This document shows, piece by piece, positions 1 through 12,509 of a stretch of DNA of 64,000 nucleotides; positions within the stretch are counted from its first letter, which is position 1; each line of letters begins with the position of its first letter. The DNA comes from Cytospora piceicola (taxonomy: Eukaryota > Ascomycota > Sordariomycetes > Diaporthales > Cytosporaceae), in contig JALQBC010000002.1 of assembly GCA_023375675.1 (NCBI GenBank), forward strand, positions 682,001 through 746,000. The letters run 5' to 3'. Both the position numbers and the translations under genes were made by a program. The notes under the pieces were generated by a model. It ran no database searches. It was not told the DNA's origin and saw only the letters and a list, made by a program, of their open reading frames with translations.

Positions 1-3000
1 AATAGGCCAAGGAGATAATGAAATATGTGGGTCATTCCCCCTCGACCCCTTAAATACTCTTCTACATACATACCTACCCTAGGTAGGTACTCTACCAGTC
101 TACCTACAGTACCTACAGTACCTACAGTACCTACAATAGGTCCTATAAACATACCTACTGTTAGGTACCTACCTAGGTACCTAGATACGTATGTAAGGAG
201 TAACCACATACGGATGGACCCCCATTATTTACCACAGTAGTACCATGCCCGCACCGAGGGGTCAAAGCAACCCACTATATGTGTGGGTTGGCACCTAAAC
301 CAGACGTGTGTTTTTCACTGGCTCCAGATTGGCAGGATTGATAAGGTTAAGCCCGTCGCCCCATGCTTTGCGCCCTTCAGACGGAATTCCCAGTTAATAA
401 GCCTTGACACACACATCGGGAGGAATTGCTGATCAAGTCCGATCTGCCTTCCTTCATATGTAGCGACTTGGGTTCGGGGATGGAGAAAGGGGGGGGGGGG
501 GGTGGAAGGGAAATGGGAGAAGGGGACAAACATATTGAAACAGCATCATCATCATCAACAAATTATATTCATGAATTAAACCGTTGGTGTTTTGAAAAAG
601 GAAGGACGGGGGCAGTCTTTCCCCCTTTTGTTTCCGTTGATGCTTGGTACACATACTGTGTACTGTTTGTATGTATTGGTTAATCCGGATGGTTGGGTGG
701 TCGATCTTTTTTTGAAACACAGACGGCGAAGAATGGATGCCCCCCCGCGACCATTGGTCAATTCGATCCAACCGACGATGCTGAGTGGTCACGCGGGTTG
801 ACGCAAGAGAGGTTGAGAATGGTGTGTGTTTCCGGATTTGGCACATGATTTTACTGGTTATGTTGGACCGCTTGGCGTTCTTGGCATGCCCCCCCTATGC
901 CCAGTTACACCCCCTGTGGTCCCCCTGTGGCCCGCCTGTGCCCCCGGGCACCCCCCAGTGTTCAGCCCCTGTTGGAAAGGCTTCAGTGGGTCCTACGATT
1001 TGCCAAGCACGCCAAGCAGCCATTAAACCGGAAACACTACCATAGTACGCTACAGTCTACGGGTCATCCTGCGTGCGGTATTGGTATCAGTACTCAATAC
1101 TTACTTACCTACTGTATGTAGGTGTTCAGTCCGACCGTCTCTCAGAACACAAAACAGGTGAGCCATCCCAGAGTCTGCCAGCACTCAGGGTGGGTAAACA
1201 CTTTGACCAGCACTGCTTCTACCTCTAACGATGGAAGTTTGATATACACATCTAGGTACGGTGTTGGCAGGTAGGTAGGCAGCCTGGTGGTCGTGACCTC
1301 GGGATGTGGGATACGTTAAGATTACCCTCCATTGGGCCCCCCCCCCCTTCGTTGCCTCTCTCCCTTCTGAAATGGTATGGAGTCCCGTTAGTCCGTCAGT
1401 CCGTCAGTCCGTTATTGTGTATGTCGCGCAGTGCTGTATACTATGTATATAAGTACATACAACACATTAATCATCAAGGTCAAAGTGGAGCAAATCGTTG
1501 ACCGCACCGGTCACGTTGATCTATCTGTCCACCCATCAACACCGGCCTCACCGGGACGCCCGACTTGTTATGAGGCGCGCAGGCAAAGCAAAAACCAGGT
1601 GCTCGATTGGCTGGTCGGTTGGACCAGCTCTCATCCCGGATGCTGGCATTCCACGTTTGGTGACTGTCTGAGGGCACCAAGGCAGGCAAGCGACGGAATG
1701 TATACTAAGTACTATGGTATACATACATACTGTGCAGTAATCTGCCAGCGCCTCTACCAACATTTGATCAATTTCACCCATTCCTCTCGTATTGGGACAG
1801 GTGAACGGCGCGGTATGTATGTATAGACCCAATATCCACACACCGGATCCGTTGGTGGATATTAGCCCCATGCCGATCTCCTTGGCCAAACCCGCTATGA
1901 TGGCATTTACCGATTTCCCATCCCATCCTGCCATCCTTATCCTTGCACAGCATACCGATACCGTAGTAGCACTCTGGCACTGTGGACATTTCGTGTCGGA
2001 GCCGGCTTCAACTGCCTGGCCACCAGCCGAGCGAGGTAGTTGGGCGACATTGATCACCCGCACAGCACAGGTACCGCAGCACACAGTGAGAGGCGCTTGG
2101 AGGCGTTGCCGATATGTAGTGGAACAACCCCGTCCGCGGGTGTCACATGGGAGTACTAGTATCCTGCCAGCCTGCCTGTCAGGTCAGCCTGGGCATTCCA
2201 GGGTCCACGGGGCTACGTACGTATTGTACATGTATGCTAATCATAGATGTTATAGCAGCTATACTAGATACTGCGTAGTAGATATCGGGGACTGTCACCA
2301 TGCATCCGTCAGTAAGCCCGTGGACGGTACCGGACTACACTAGTAGTGTAGGAATCTCACGCATCTGGATCTAGAATCTGCAATAGGGTGTAGCCCCGAT
2401 CTGGCTCGTCTCGCCTCGTGCGCCTCAAGTTCTCCTCGAAGTTTTGACCCACGCCCCCACCACATGTGTACGTACTTAACATACCCAGTACACACCACCT
2501 ACATACTGCAAGCATCCATAATAACAGCCGATCGACAAAACAATGATGATAATGACCACATCTTAGGGAGGGCTGGTGTTTCCCCCGCGTTTAATGCCCC
2601 GCACTGTATCAGTGGAATTCCCCGAGGACTGTCCGTCGGGGAGTAATCGCGGTCTAGACTCACATCGATATCTCACTATCTCTTCAGCTCCTGCAGGAAG
2701 GCCAGCAGAAAACAGATGGCAGGACATGCAGAGTACCATGGACATCGGGACCGACGTGTGATATTCGGAGGGCTGGCATGTGTTGTCCGAGAGGATGAGT
2801 GATGAGCACCCACGGGACCAGAAACAGTTCCCACCTGATATTACCTCCCACGTGTACATACGTATATACTGTGCATATACACACTGAAACACTAACCATC
2901 TGATACCGCATGGACTGTTTACTACCGATGGACGACGCCGAAACAGACTTGGCGCTAAAACAAATAATCCGTGCATACACAAGTTGTGCTTTTATGCATG

Positions 3001-4102
3001 CTACCGCTGGGCTGCAACATAGAATCCGGGGCATTACCGGGTGTCGGAGTTCACCTCGGCCCCACCAATCCGCTTCCGCCTTTGTATTGACATATGCAGT
3101 TTGTGAAACATTCTGCGTCCGGTGATGGAAGCCACCTGCTGATATGTGCTACCTGCAAATAAATCAAACAGAAATACCACTGTTGAGCAACCGCAGTTGC
3201 CGGACTCGATGCCCAACTTGGTCTGTAAGTAGTCTGGAGTCCGGACGCAGCCCGGGCAGCGTCCGCCCGAGGGAAGAAAGATCAAAGCAGAGTTACACTG
3301 CGCCGTCTCGAATCAATCTAGACCTAAAAGTCGTGTGGCTTCACTTCACTTGATGTGTATCGAGGGCCGAGACACAGTTCTAACATCATTCTAGCATCAT
3401 TCATCAAGCTTTCATCGAGACATATATCGGGACAGCGCGATAATGCCGGCAGCACAGAGTTACGGCTGGTGTTGCTAAACGCCACACTCTCGACGTGAAC
3501 ATTGCCTGTCTCCGGCCAGATTGCTGTTCTCGAGGTCGTCATACACACTTGCTTGGGAGTATTCCGATGACTTCCTTCTGGATTCAAGGTTGCTGGAGCC
3601 CACGGGGTAGTCAATGCTTGATCAACACTTGGGACGCCACGGTGGTGAGTTGGGCTGTGTCAACGATAGCACCTGTGTCAACGATCTCGAAAGCGAAGAA
3701 CTCATGATGTGTGTCTTCATTTCCCTAAAACTGCCTCGTTTCTGTGCTACTATTGGTTCCAGGTATCTATCCTCCCAAAAATTGCATTGCGCTCAACTCA
3801 AGACATGTTGTTCCTCGGCTATTAAGTGTACCAATATGCATGTATGCTGGTTCGACAAAGGGAAAAGAACTCATGACAAGAGAATGAGACCGGTCTTCCC
3901 ACCGGTCATCCCGAAACCATTACATCGATGCTCATAAATCGTAAAACAAACTGCTCGCGAGGGACACGGCCAAGAAGACCTGAACCCGCAGAGACAGAAT
4001 GATGACAGCTAGTAAGTACAAAAGAAATACAGTGAGGTTCTGCAAGAGAAGAGAGTGAACAAGTGTGGTGAGTTGTGGGGATGCCGAAGCAGTCGATGGT
4101 AG
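1..4102. other. gene-poor left flank
   Basis: I see no credible gene in these 4.1 kb. Open frames here are short, overlap on both strands and match no family I recognise. The stretch contains TACCTA-type microsatellites (64-195, and scattered pieces near 1090-1130 and 1250-1280), a G run at about 489-503 and a C run at about 1337-1347. The cysteine-rich minus-strand frame at 1548-2084 has no supporting splice or domain signal, and I treat it as chance. Confidence 0.6.
64..195. repeat. TACCTA / CCTACAGTA microsatellite
   Basis: Repeated TACCTA and AGGTAGGTA units occur here, with a run of the 9-mer TACAGTACC repeated three times around 105-135. The block is partly palindromic because TACCTAGGTA is self-complementary. 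Such tracts are common in intergenic DNA of Sordariomycetes, and I infer no function. Confidence 0.8.
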
Positions 4103-6753
4103 TCAATCTCGGTCGTCATATACGGAGCCATGTGAAGATCCGGCGCCACTTGCATCTCCTTCTGTCTTTGTGTTGGCGAAAAAGGGCTTTGCCGAACGAG
4201 GACTCCCAACCACGCCCTTCCTCGACTGGGACATCGACCGGGCTCTCTTGTGGGTGAGCCACGGCCTGCGTCGTCCCTCCTCGTCGAAGGCGGCCGAGGC
4301 CTGCTCCTTGGCCATGACCAGGCCCTGAGTGATGGAGACGAGCTCGCCCCCCTCGACGGCACACATGCTCGGCCAGAGCACCAGCATGATGTCGACAGGG
4401 TCGATGACCGACCGGACCGACTCGGCAACGGTCGACGCGTCATCACCAGGCCCCGAGTCCTGGAGACGGGCCCCGCCCCCGATGGTGCCGCTCCCCGCGT
4501 CCAGGCCCAGCGTCGACCCGCCGCCGAGCGCGGCGCCCCCGCCGGGCGCGAACCTCTCCGGGAGCAGCAGCACCTGCCAGTCGAAGTCGTCGTACGGCGG
4601 GCCGAAGTACGGCTCGACCTTCATGGTGGCGCCCTGGATGCGCGCCCACTGGCGGCAGGCCAGCGCGCAGCTCTCCTCGAGGGCGGTGCTGAAGGCCTCG
4701 AACTGCAGCGCCGACAGGAGGTGCTGCACCAGGTAGCCGACCTCGCGGACCACGGCCTTGACGCGCCTGGCCGCGCTGCGCCGCGTCCGGTCGGGCAGTG
4801 CGGCGAGCAGCGTCGCCCGCGCGTGCAGCTCCTGCGCGGGGCTGACGGCCTCGAGGTCCCGGAGCGCCTTGGCCAGCTCGCCGTCGTTGTCGACGAGGTA
4901 GCTCGGCCGGAAGACGTACTTGGCCAGCGCCCGGGAGAGCACCGCCAGGACGGCCGCGATGCGCATCTGCTTGGCGGCTGCCGAGTTGGACTGCGGGAGC
5001 GGGACGCGCACCGCGTGCTTGAGGTACTCGGACCCGCGGAGGTTGGCCCAGCAGGACGCGTCGCGGAGGACGGCGTCGTCCAGGTCCGCCGAGAAGTGCC
5101 TCTCGGCCAGGTCGAGGATGGAGACCCAGATGGTGTCTAGTATTTCGACGCTGTGGGTAAAGTTGTTGGTCAGCAAGGAGTCTGGCTATACAGCGGGCGC
5201 TTGGGGCTGGGAAAGAGGTGAACGTACCATGCATCCTCGGGCTCGTCCTTCAGCTTCACCTTGAACCCTTCGATCTCATCTAGCCTTGCTGTCTTGGTCT
5301 TCAGCTCTTGTTCAAGCTCGTTGGTGAAGTTCTCTAGTTGTCTGATGGTAAGCTGCGCCTGGCTGAAATTGTCCTTGCCCTCAACCACCTCTCCCTTGAG
5401 ATGCTCGATCTCCTCGTTCCGGTCCTGCACGGCTTGATGCAGGTTCTCAACTTCATCCGACAAGATGTTTGCTCTGTCCGCCTCCCTTTGAAGGCCGTCC
5501 TTGGTGGCATTTAGCTCTTCCTCGACTGCCCTCTTCGCCTCCCGCTCGGCACTCACTTGCTCACTGACCTCGGCCAGATTCGATTCGACAGTTGCTATGG
5601 CATCCGACAGCCCGATGATCTCACTTGATTTGGCTTCTAGCTTTGCGTCGACTTCGGCTAGGTCTAAGGTGAGTGCATCGGCGTCCTTCGTTTTTTCGTC
5701 CAACTTGATATTGGTCTCGGTGAGTTGTAATGTCAAGTCTTCTGCTTCATTGGACTTGTCTGCCAACTTTGTTTTGGCATCGGCGAGGTCGCTCTCGAGT
5801 TTGGCCTTGGCCTCTGAGAGGTCTTCAAGGTCATGGATGGTTTCATCGAGCTTGCTTGATTCTTCAGCTAGTAGGGTCTCCAGATATGCCTCCACCTCCG
5901 ACAGCTCGTCAAACTCCTTTTCCTTGTCGGATAGCTTCGTATATGTCTCTGCCAACTCTGTCGCCAGGGCTTGCTGTCCGGCGGCGAGGTCCTCGGCCTC
6001 CTTTGTCTTGCTGTCGAGCTTCGCATTGACTTCAGCTAGTTGACCCTCGGTCATGGCTTTTGCCTCTTCGACCGTGGCTAGTTCCTTGGTCTTGTCGTCA
6101 AGCAATGCTTGCGTCTCTGCGAGTATGCATTCAACATCTGTCTTGGCCAACTCAAGGTCGGCAAGTTCTTTGACCTTCGAATCCAGACTCCAGTTCGCCT
6201 CGGCAAGGTCAACATCGAGCTTAGACCTGGTCTCTTCCAATTCGACTAGCAGCTTGCTCTTGTCGACCAGGGTTGCTTCAAGGTCTGTGAGGGCTTTCTC
6301 CAAATCATCCTTCTTCTCGACCAACTCGAGACACCTTTGACTTTCCTCATTCAGTTTCTGCCGACCTTCCTCGACTTCGGCATCAAGCCTCGCCTTGTCA
6401 TTTGCAAGATCATGTATATGTGAGTCCTTCTGCTCTACTGACTGCTGTAGCTGCAACTTCTCGTCGCGGAGCTTGTCCTCCGTGGCCTCCAATTCATTCC
6501 GGAATTTGCGGTACTCCTCGAGCATGTCCCGGGATGTCGACGATAGTCGTGCGTTCTCCATCCTAAGGTCCTGGGCCTCCCTGAAGACGTCCGCGATGAC
6601 CTTGTAGTTGTCGTCCGAGGCCAGGTTGTGGATCGCACCGACCAGGGCGCCGACAGCCCGATTTGGATCTCGCTCGGGGGGCATCATGCCTGATCCGGAA
6701 GTGAACCGGGGGGAATGGGGTGGCGTTTGTTGCGTGTTGCGAAGGAGGGACAT
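4103..6753 (-). CDS. long coiled-coil protein of unknown function
   Basis: Two exons are supported, 6753-5228 and 5150-4103, giving 857 residues. The intron 5151-5227 has GTACGT and CACAG ends, and the frame continues exactly across it. The first ATG in the frame is at 6753; the frame stays open slightly upstream but only with non-ATG codons. Residues from about 70 to 500 are heptad-rich (Leu/Ala with Glu/Lys) and repeat an approximate 20-residue pattern of the type LAE..xKLDxKxKE, so a long parallel coiled coil is expected. The C-terminal 350 residues are globular-looking, then low-complexity Gly/Ser, then basic with RKGVVGS near the end. No enzymatic motif is visible. Myosin-tail or M-protein-like database labels would reflect only the coiled coil. 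A cytoskeletal or septal scaffold role is possible but not shown. Confidence 0.85.
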
Positions 6754-9088
6754 GGCAACCCCTTGTTGACTGTGGGATGCTGGGGGTTGGAGTATTTTCA
6801 AGTCCCAGGGGGTGAATTCTCTGGCGTGACGAGTGAGGGGGTTGCTCTTGAAGAGGGGGAACTCGATGCAGGTTCAAAGGATGGGGGCTTTTGATGGGCT
6901 ACAGTAGAATAGGGGTAATATGTATATAATGGGCTTCAAGTGGATATCATGTAGTGCCTTCGTTGGGTTTGATGTGGTATGTCCTGCAGGAGATGAGTTC
7001 CAAGAACCGGGGAGGTATGGAGCATTTGAAGGGCACCAAGAACTCACGGTAGTTGGAAGTATCAGACCCAGCGGTGGTATTCAAACACGTGAGAGTCAAA
7101 CTGGGCATCACTACAACCCAAGCTGTTGACTCTCACCATATGCGAGCGGGAGGGAAGCACCAATAGATGTCTACTCTCAGTGCCCTACACCGGGTAAAAT
7201 TGTTGACATGTAGACGTGTTCAACAGAGATTCCACGAACGCCAGCCTCCTGGACCTGGAAACTACCACCTACTTTCATCTTGTTGGCCTCATACATAATG
7301 TTGATATCCCCGGTATTGCGCCCTAAGTGGTACACCTCTGCAGTATGCTTCTACAGCCTCAACCGATCCGATGCGGGTGAGAGTTCCATATCAGCATAGA
7401 CTCGCCGGCCTGGCCACCCTGGCTATGACTCTCCGTCTTGGAGGCGGCCTTTGACGTGGCTTTCTCATAAAGTTGACACCAGGATCCTGCAGAGTGATCC
7501 GAGGGTACGTCGTCCGTAGGGCTCGCGTGAGAAGGACTGGTCGCGATTGAAGCCGGATGGTCCACAACGCCGAACCCGTGGACCAAACATATCGCATAAA
7601 GCCCCTGCCAATACATTGTGATTTGCCCAATGCATTGTTTGTCGAGGCGGCCGTGGGCCTAACCTTGGGTCGACTGGTACCTTGGATTGCTTGGTATCTA
7701 TGCAATATGATGGTGTGGGGCTCACTTACACGGGAAGTGTGCAAGGGTGAGCCAGTGGGGCGCGAGCACGTAGAAATTGGGCTCCGATCACAGTACAGCA
7801 CTGCAACCAGCCACCATCATCGATACTTCATATCATTTCCCGAGCTCGACACGACGTTTGCCTCTTTTGATATGTCAAATTACGGTCGAATGTATCAATT
7901 GGTCCAGTCCAACGGCACTGACTGACCTAGGCGAGTGACGGACATGGTGTGCTAGCCACTACCATGTCAGCCACTCCAGAGTTTCCCCTTCGGTATATAC
8001 TTGAGTACTTAGTATGTATCGGCACAACAGTCGGCCGGAACCACCACTGATGACCGATTCCACTTTCCGTAATGTCCCTTCTTCAGAATTGAACGGTATT
8101 ATTCATCGAAAGCCCGTGGAAGGATCATCGTTCGGTGTAAGCATTTCCTAGCTGGACCCAATTCATCAGTCATCATACTCACCAGATCCCCGCTCATACT
8201 TCTGCACGTCTTGGGTGAATCATTGGCCAGAATATCCAGATGCCCATTTTCCTGACTTACAACCCCGAGACACCAACTCTACGTCTCCTGCGGCTTAATG
8301 ACCGCGACAATAAGGGTGGTTCCAGGCTAATGGGACCCAGAAGTAACGAACCAGTGGCATCTTCGCAAGTACATTTCTTCTGATCAACCCGCGTCGTGAT
8401 CGCCCTGCGCGCTGACGAGTCTGGAGAGCACCGGCCCGACGTCCCAAGCTAAATGTTCCAAGATTCTTCCACGTATGGAGGTCCATCCTATCCAACACCA
8501 CGGTCTCATCCGAGCTGTAGCATACCGCGTGTCGCCAACAGACACGACCAAATCATGTTTCTCGAAAGCTTGTCGACCCCCTGAACAACGCCGATCTGTA
8601 GCTCACCAATGCCACTCTGGCGATGGTGTTACTGCTCTGAGCCTCAAGCTCGGAGAATATTCTCAGGAACACTAATGGTCAGACAGATTTTGACGGGTCC
8701 TCTGCGGAAGACTCCAGCACTTCGACATCAAGAACAACATGAAAGTAATGGAAGTTCCCGAAGAGATGCCGAGGGAGTATCGAACCGTGCATCTTGCAAT
8801 TCTTGCGTTTGGGTACAAACTAGGTTGGGAACGCTGCAGCGATGAATGACTACAATACTACGTGCAAATTCTTTTGGAATTTGACATTTGAAACTATACA
8901 TCCTCGGTAGTATATATTAACACATGCATGACTCAGAGATAATCGCCATCGTCTTCGCCATGCTTTGGGATCTGTGGATTGTTTCTCCAATATTTGAGAT
9001 GGATAGAGAACCTTATTTGAATGCTATACGATCGATCGCAACACCATTGAGTGGTGTTGCAGTTCCAGCACTGGGGAGATTCCAAGAT
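6754..9088. other. intergenic, no gene seen
   Basis: About 2.3 kb separates the coiled-coil gene from the DUF7580-like gene. The frames at 7391-7925 and 8295-8845 are short, overlap on opposite strands and have no recognisable domain. The first few hundred bases upstream of 6753 presumably hold the promoter of the coiled-coil gene. Confidence 0.5.
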
Positions 9089-10457
9089 TTAGACCCTGAG
9101 AGACTGATGTTTAACGTCAGCCTCAAGTCTGGCGATAACCTCTTCATAGAACTCATAGCCAAGTGTCTCATCCTCCAAGCTGGCGCCGCTGAGGAAATTG
9201 TCAAGACACCACTGTACCGCTGCAGCATAATTGGGACCACCATTTATCAACATCTCCCCGCCCTCGTTCAGCTGAGATGCCGTGGCTTGCTTCTCTAGTA
9301 AGCAATTTGTATCCGTAGCGTCTGTGATTTGTAGATCTTCGATAGGCCTCCCTAGGATAATTTGTATCAGGAGAAAGCCTAGCGATAAGAGTGTCAAGTT
9401 GACTGGCCTGGTGGTTGGAAAACGTTGCTTGGTAGCAAATATCGAAGACGCACATGATGAAGACGCCAACAGTTGCTTTGCTAAAGAATGGCCTGTCTAG
9501 GTAGTACATTTTGATGCTTGGTGCTTTCTCTTCACAGAGGAACGCAATGTGCTCTGTTGTGACGACTTTTTCCAGCCAGGGGGTGTTGTAGTAGTGTAAG
9601 ACACTGGATGACAATGCCAATGCAACTTTGAGCGTTTCCGGATACTCGATTCGGCGCGGGCCTTGTTCCCGCTCTTCCAATACCTCCCCGAGGTTAACGG
9701 TGGTACAATTTTCAAGCTGGCCATCTTGAGTATATAGGTTGAATTTCCGCGACGCGTCGACGATGAAGCCATAGCAGTCTGAGGCAGGTCCTTTACCCTT
9801 CTGTAGTAGCTGGCACAGGTTTGTGATGGGATTTGGTAGGATGGGGGGGATTTGGTATGTGGAAAATGGTTGAGAGTAGTTCTGATTCACCCTTGATGCG
9901 GCGGGAATGCTCTTGTTCGAGGTTTGACTGGTAAGGAACGAGGCGAACTTGACTCTGTTCTTCGGTGGCTGAGGTGTAACATAGGGTGACAGCAATTTAG
10001 GGATATCAGGCAGATCATTTTCCTCCGCCAGCCGAATGCGGACTCTGTCCCAGTGCTGTGTCCGTTTTTGCCCGTAACCTCCCACCATAATATCGAAATG
10101 GAGTGACTTTGCTCCTTGGTCTTCTTCGTTCCCAGAAATCATCTTATCTTTCCTCGGTGCAATCTCGAGCCCCACATTATGCAAACTGCACTTGCACTTG
10201 ATGGCACTTTGCAAAGCTGTAAACATGCTGTGGGATAACTTGCGAGTTAGCCGAACGAGTTTGGCTTGCGATCCCGATCGTCTGGTCGGCTCCAGGGCTA
10301 TGCTTTGGCTGGCCAGCGTGCTTAGGTCTGCGTTGCCATTCTTAATTTGGTCGAGAATGTTCGCATAGTCTTTCTTCTTCAGTGTGAAAGCAACGGTGAA
10401 AGACGCTTCGCGGGCACTGCGTTGATCTAAGACCGTATAATTGCCTTGAAAAGACAT
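9089..10457 (-). CDS. DUF7580-like protein, N-terminally truncated
   Basis: Two exons, 10457-9454 and 9407-9089, give 440 residues. The 46-nt intron 9408-9453 (GTGCGT...ACCAG) restores the frame into a segment reading LGFLLIQIILGRPIEDLQ. The C-terminal two thirds resemble the fungal DUF7580 family: a middle QLL block near residue 215, a LHYYNTPWLEK segment near 290, and the conserved Leu/Ile-rich helix ending in G+PIEDL. Such proteins usually carry about 150-200 further N-terminal residues, often HeLo-like, linked to fungal self-recognition. Here the family-like sequence stops at about 10394, and what lies upstream is antisense to a zinc-finger gene. The reading frame is otherwise intact. The assigned ATG lies in non-homologous sequence, so the gene may be a 5'-truncated remnant. 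The family call is from memory of its conserved segments and is moderately certain. Confidence 0.6.
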
Positions 10458-11767
10458 GTGCCACACCGAATCAAGTCTTCGAGAAACGAAGGGACTGGGC
10501 TCGTCATATGCGCCAGAAGCATTGGATTCTGTGGACCTGCTCCCTTGGCTGCTCGGCTAGCTTCCAGACTTCCGACGGGCTTCGTAGCCATGTACTTCAA
10601 GTGCACATGGCGGAAGTATCAATGGATAATATCGACACACTGGTGTCCCTGAGCAGCAAGTTGGACCTAACTCGAGCTGAAGGAAAATGCCCGCTCTGCC
10701 TCTCATGCGATATCAAGAGCAGTCGTCTATATATGTCCCATATTGGATACCACCTAGAGCAGCTAGCACTTTTTGTTCTGCCGCGAAACCATGACTATGC
10801 AGAGCAGGAAACTTCCATGGAAGACGATAGCAACAGTGAGCAGGGTGTGCAAGTGAGCGAGGCGGGCAGCGAAGCGCTCCCAGAACCAGAACTTGAAGGT
10901 TTGGGGAGGAAACGTGGACTGGAAGAACACGAAATGGCCACCATAGATCCAGCCAAATTCGGCGATGTGGCCGACTACAGCACACCGGAAATTTGGCCAT
11001 CAACCAACAAGGCTATTGAACAAGCCGCCCCTCCCATAATACCTCAACCCGATCAGACCCAGTCCGAAGGGTTAAATATGGACGCCCTGGTGAGTACTTG
11101 AGCCAGCTGGTGGGCTTTCCTTGAATCTTACTAACTCGGTCGCCAGGGCAGCGACCCCAAGGAGAAACAACGATGCCCACATCCAGATTGTGGCAAGACC
11201 TTTAAGGACCTTAAAAAGCATATATTAATACACCAGACCGAGCGGCCTGAAAAGTGCCCGATTACGACGTGCGAGTACTATACTAAAGGCTTTACACGGA
11301 AGTTCGATAAGAACCGCTATACGCTAACTCACTATGAAGGAACGATAGTATGTGGTTTCTGCCCTAGATCTGGTACTGCAGCCGAGAAGTCCTTTAACAG
11401 AGTAGACGGGTTTAAAAGGCACCTGATAACGGTCCATAGCGTAAAGCAGATACTACCTAAGAACGAGGCCTCTACTTTAGCAGTTACCGGTAAGAAGCTC
11501 AGGCCGGGCTACGCGCCCGACGCTACTGGCAAGTGCTCGACCTGTTCGCAGACATTTAGCAACGCGCAAGACTTTTACGAACACTTCGACGACTGTATAT
11601 TACGTATCATACAATAAGAGGATCCGGCCGAGGCGGTTAACGCGAGGAGGCTCGCAGAGGTAGAGAACGACCGGGAGGTACACGCCACGCTAGAGAAAAA
11701 CAACCTTCCTACTACTACCCAGATCATGATTGCCGAGGAGGACGACGACGAGGTCATCTACTTATGA
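10400..11767 (+). pseudogene. C2H2 zinc-finger protein, 5'-truncated with in-frame stop
   Basis: Exon 10400-11089, intron 11090-11146 (GTGAGT, CTAAC branch, CCAG), exon 11147-11617. The frame is open from 10400, and recognisable family sequence begins with DLRPYNC at 10424-10444. Cys/His pairs follow: C-x4-C with H...H near 10441-10520, C-x3-C near 10530, CPLC near 10690, then a helix with HIGYHLEQLALF. Exon 2 holds CPHPDCGKTF, CPITTCEYY, CGFCP and CSTCSQTF fingers. It reaches TAA at 11615-11617, but the same frame then stays open for 49 more codons to TGA at 11765. The family normally starts well upstream; here the upstream sequence is antisense to the DUF7580-like gene. From 10508 an ATG could still give a shorter protein. 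I call it a decaying member of the fungal C2H2 family often seen near self-recognition genes. Confidence 0.65.
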
Positions 11768-12260
11768 AATGGATTCTGACAACCCGCATGTTACGGAAGA
11801 CGTACTTGGCGATTTGGATGAGAGGGCGGGGGCCGGGGGCGGGGCCCGGGAGTTCCAGGAGCCTACATGCAAATATTGCAGTTGGTCCCCCCAGAAACAA
11901 AATGGAAGGTCGCCGCATAGTAATTATGCAACAAGCCCTCAGGAAGCACATCAAACGAAACCACCACCAGCGTGTCTTAGACTACCCTGACAACTGCAAC
12001 ATCTGTGGGACTGGTTTCATGGAGTATCGTGATGATTTGAAGGAGCATGTTAGGAAGAAGCACCCCGACGATTTTGCCAGGCTGTACCCTAACTCTGCTC
12101 TGGGGGGCTGTCCAAAAACGTTGAAGTACACAACACATCCAACTGACACTCCACTTCAGTGTTGTGAGAACCCCAACTATTTTCAACACACGGATGGCTG
12201 GGGGGGGGGGGCGATCTTTCCCGTCGCCCGGGGAAGTTGCAAGAACAGGGATTGGCTTTG
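11768..12260 (+). pseudogene. frameshifted C2H2 zinc-finger relic
   Basis: An ATG at 11764 or 11769 opens two frames that look like pieces of one protein. One frame gives TCKYCSW near 11865, the first half of a finger. The other frame, after about 11930, gives ALRKHIKRNHH and then CNICGTGF with HVRKKH (11997-12060), a complete C-x2-C...H-x4-H finger. The only GT-AG pair that would join the frames leaves a 34-nt intron, too short for normal splicing, so a frameshift is more likely. After about 12090 no family-like sequence remains, and a run of G follows near 12200. It lies directly downstream of the other C2H2 gene and may be its separated C-terminal or sister copy. Confidence 0.45.
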
Positions 12261-12509
12261 ATGGCCTTGGAAATACATGTATTTGCACACTATGGAAGTC
12301 AAAGGAGCTCCAGGGCCGTGTCAAATAATATATTCAATTGCCGCTGCTAGCATTCAGAGAACATACTCGGTTCTTTGACATTGATTGATGTTCAAAATTT
12401 GACTTTCCCCTGCAGGCTTTATCGTCGGTCATTGGATATTGGCAACCTGGATTGTGAGGCATGACTCAAACACAGGTACTCAAGTGATTCAAACATAATA
12501 AAAGAATCA

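Noticed and set aside
1548..2084. 178-codon cysteine-rich minus-strand ORF that could suggest a small secreted protein
   Set aside because: No signal peptide, no ordered Cys spacing, an equally long frame on the other strand (1792-2343) and no splice support.
4250..5140. 296-codon plus-strand ORF
   Set aside because: It is antisense to the GC-rich second exon of the coiled-coil gene. Arg/Gly/Ala/Leu-heavy composition is typical of a shadow frame.
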